Shown piece after piece: positions 15,742 through 15,868 of a DNA stretch of 15,868 nucleotides (position 1 is the stretch's first letter; every line of letters starts with the position of its first letter). The notes below the pieces were generated by a model, which did no database searches, was not told where the DNA came from, and worked only from the letters and a program-made list of their open reading frames with translations. Position numbers and translations under genes: made by a program. Location of the stretch: assembly GCA_023411555.1 (NCBI GenBank), contig JAEYOQ010000052.1, forward strand, positions 1-15,868. The letters are read 5' to 3'. The DNA comes from Bacillota bacterium. GTDB lineage: Bacteria > Bacillota > Clostridia > Lachnospirales > Lachnospiraceae.

Positions 15742-15744
15742 GTA

Positions 15745-15868
15745 GTGCGCCCGGCGGGCGCACGTTTCAACGGGTGTAAGTCCCGAGTCCGCCCGGTAGT
15801 GGGAAGGACATAGCCAATGGCAAGGGTGTCGTGGGTGACTGCGAATCTGAAGGAAGCCGGATGGCAAA
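15745..15868 (+). mobile_element. Group II intron, 5' end (domain I start), continues past the window
   Basis: The sequence opens GTGCGCCCGG, the conserved GUGYG 5' splice-site start, and folds at once into the first helix (GTGCGCCCG / CGGGCGCAC). It then runs through segments characteristic of bacterial group II intron domain I, such as GGGTGTAAGTCCCGAGTC, CATAGCCAATGGCAAGGGTG and CGAATCTGAAGGAAGCCGG. Its insertion just after the mgsA terminator, in the same orientation, is the habit of group IIC introns, which use terminator hairpins as target; the class is inference because domains II-VI and the reverse transcriptase lie outside the window. No coding part is visible. Confidence 0.85.

Overview
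The window looks like a chromosomal segment of a low-GC Firmicute, most likely a carbohydrate-degrading Lachnospiraceae (Clostridium cluster XIVa) relative. The basis is moderate-to-low GC content in the gene-dense part, strong AGGAGG-type ribosome binding sites, an OmpR/short-sensor-kinase/ABC-FtsX cassette, an AraC-GH39 fusion, a GH3 enzyme with beta-phosphoglucomutase, and a methylglyoxal synthase. The genus is inference; there is no rRNA or other marker gene here.

Layout. (1) 1-120 is a GC-richer, hairpin-dense stretch that looks like the right edge of an inserted element. It abuts the right half (121-175) of a palindromic repeat that recurs at 12029-12258. (2) 282-2303 holds two genes of unknown function, a three-helix membrane protein with a large soluble domain and a small membrane-anchored helix-turn-helix protein, closed by a terminator at 2365-2395. 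(3) 2627-7836 is a two-component system (response regulator, histidine kinase) followed by an ABC ATPase and an 865-residue FtsX/MacB-type permease whose genes overlap by 4 bp. A direct repeat upstream of the ATPase is a candidate regulator site, and a strong terminator follows at 7866-7909. (4) 8171-9505 encodes a DUF1576-type membrane protein with an obvious internal duplication. It overlaps tail to tail, by 27 bp, a minus-strand gene (9479-11983) for an AraC-type regulator fused to a GH39 glycosidase domain. (5) The 478-bp gap 11984-12461 carries three tandem copies of a two-hairpin repeat. (6) 12462-15635 reads rightward: beta-phosphoglucomutase, a two-domain GH3 enzyme with a NagZ-type His-Asp dyad, a possible 49-codon small gene, and methylglyoxal synthase, ending in a terminator at 15686-15739. 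(7) From 15745 to the window end is the 5' end of a group II intron inserted just past that terminator.

How the genes may work together. The kinase/regulator probably senses envelope stress (for example a membrane-active peptide) and controls the neighbouring transporter. The right half is a sugar-metabolism block. The most interesting idea is functional: GH3 enzymes with a His-Asp dyad can act as retaining glycoside phosphorylases that release beta-sugar-1-phosphate, and the adjacent gene encodes the mutase that consumes beta-glucose-1-phosphate. Together they would form an intracellular phosphorolytic route for beta-glucosides, with methylglyoxal synthase downstream as a phosphate-releasing overflow valve. 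The divergent AraC-GH39 protein could be the sugar-responsive regulator of the region. No tRNA, rRNA or CRISPR array was found.
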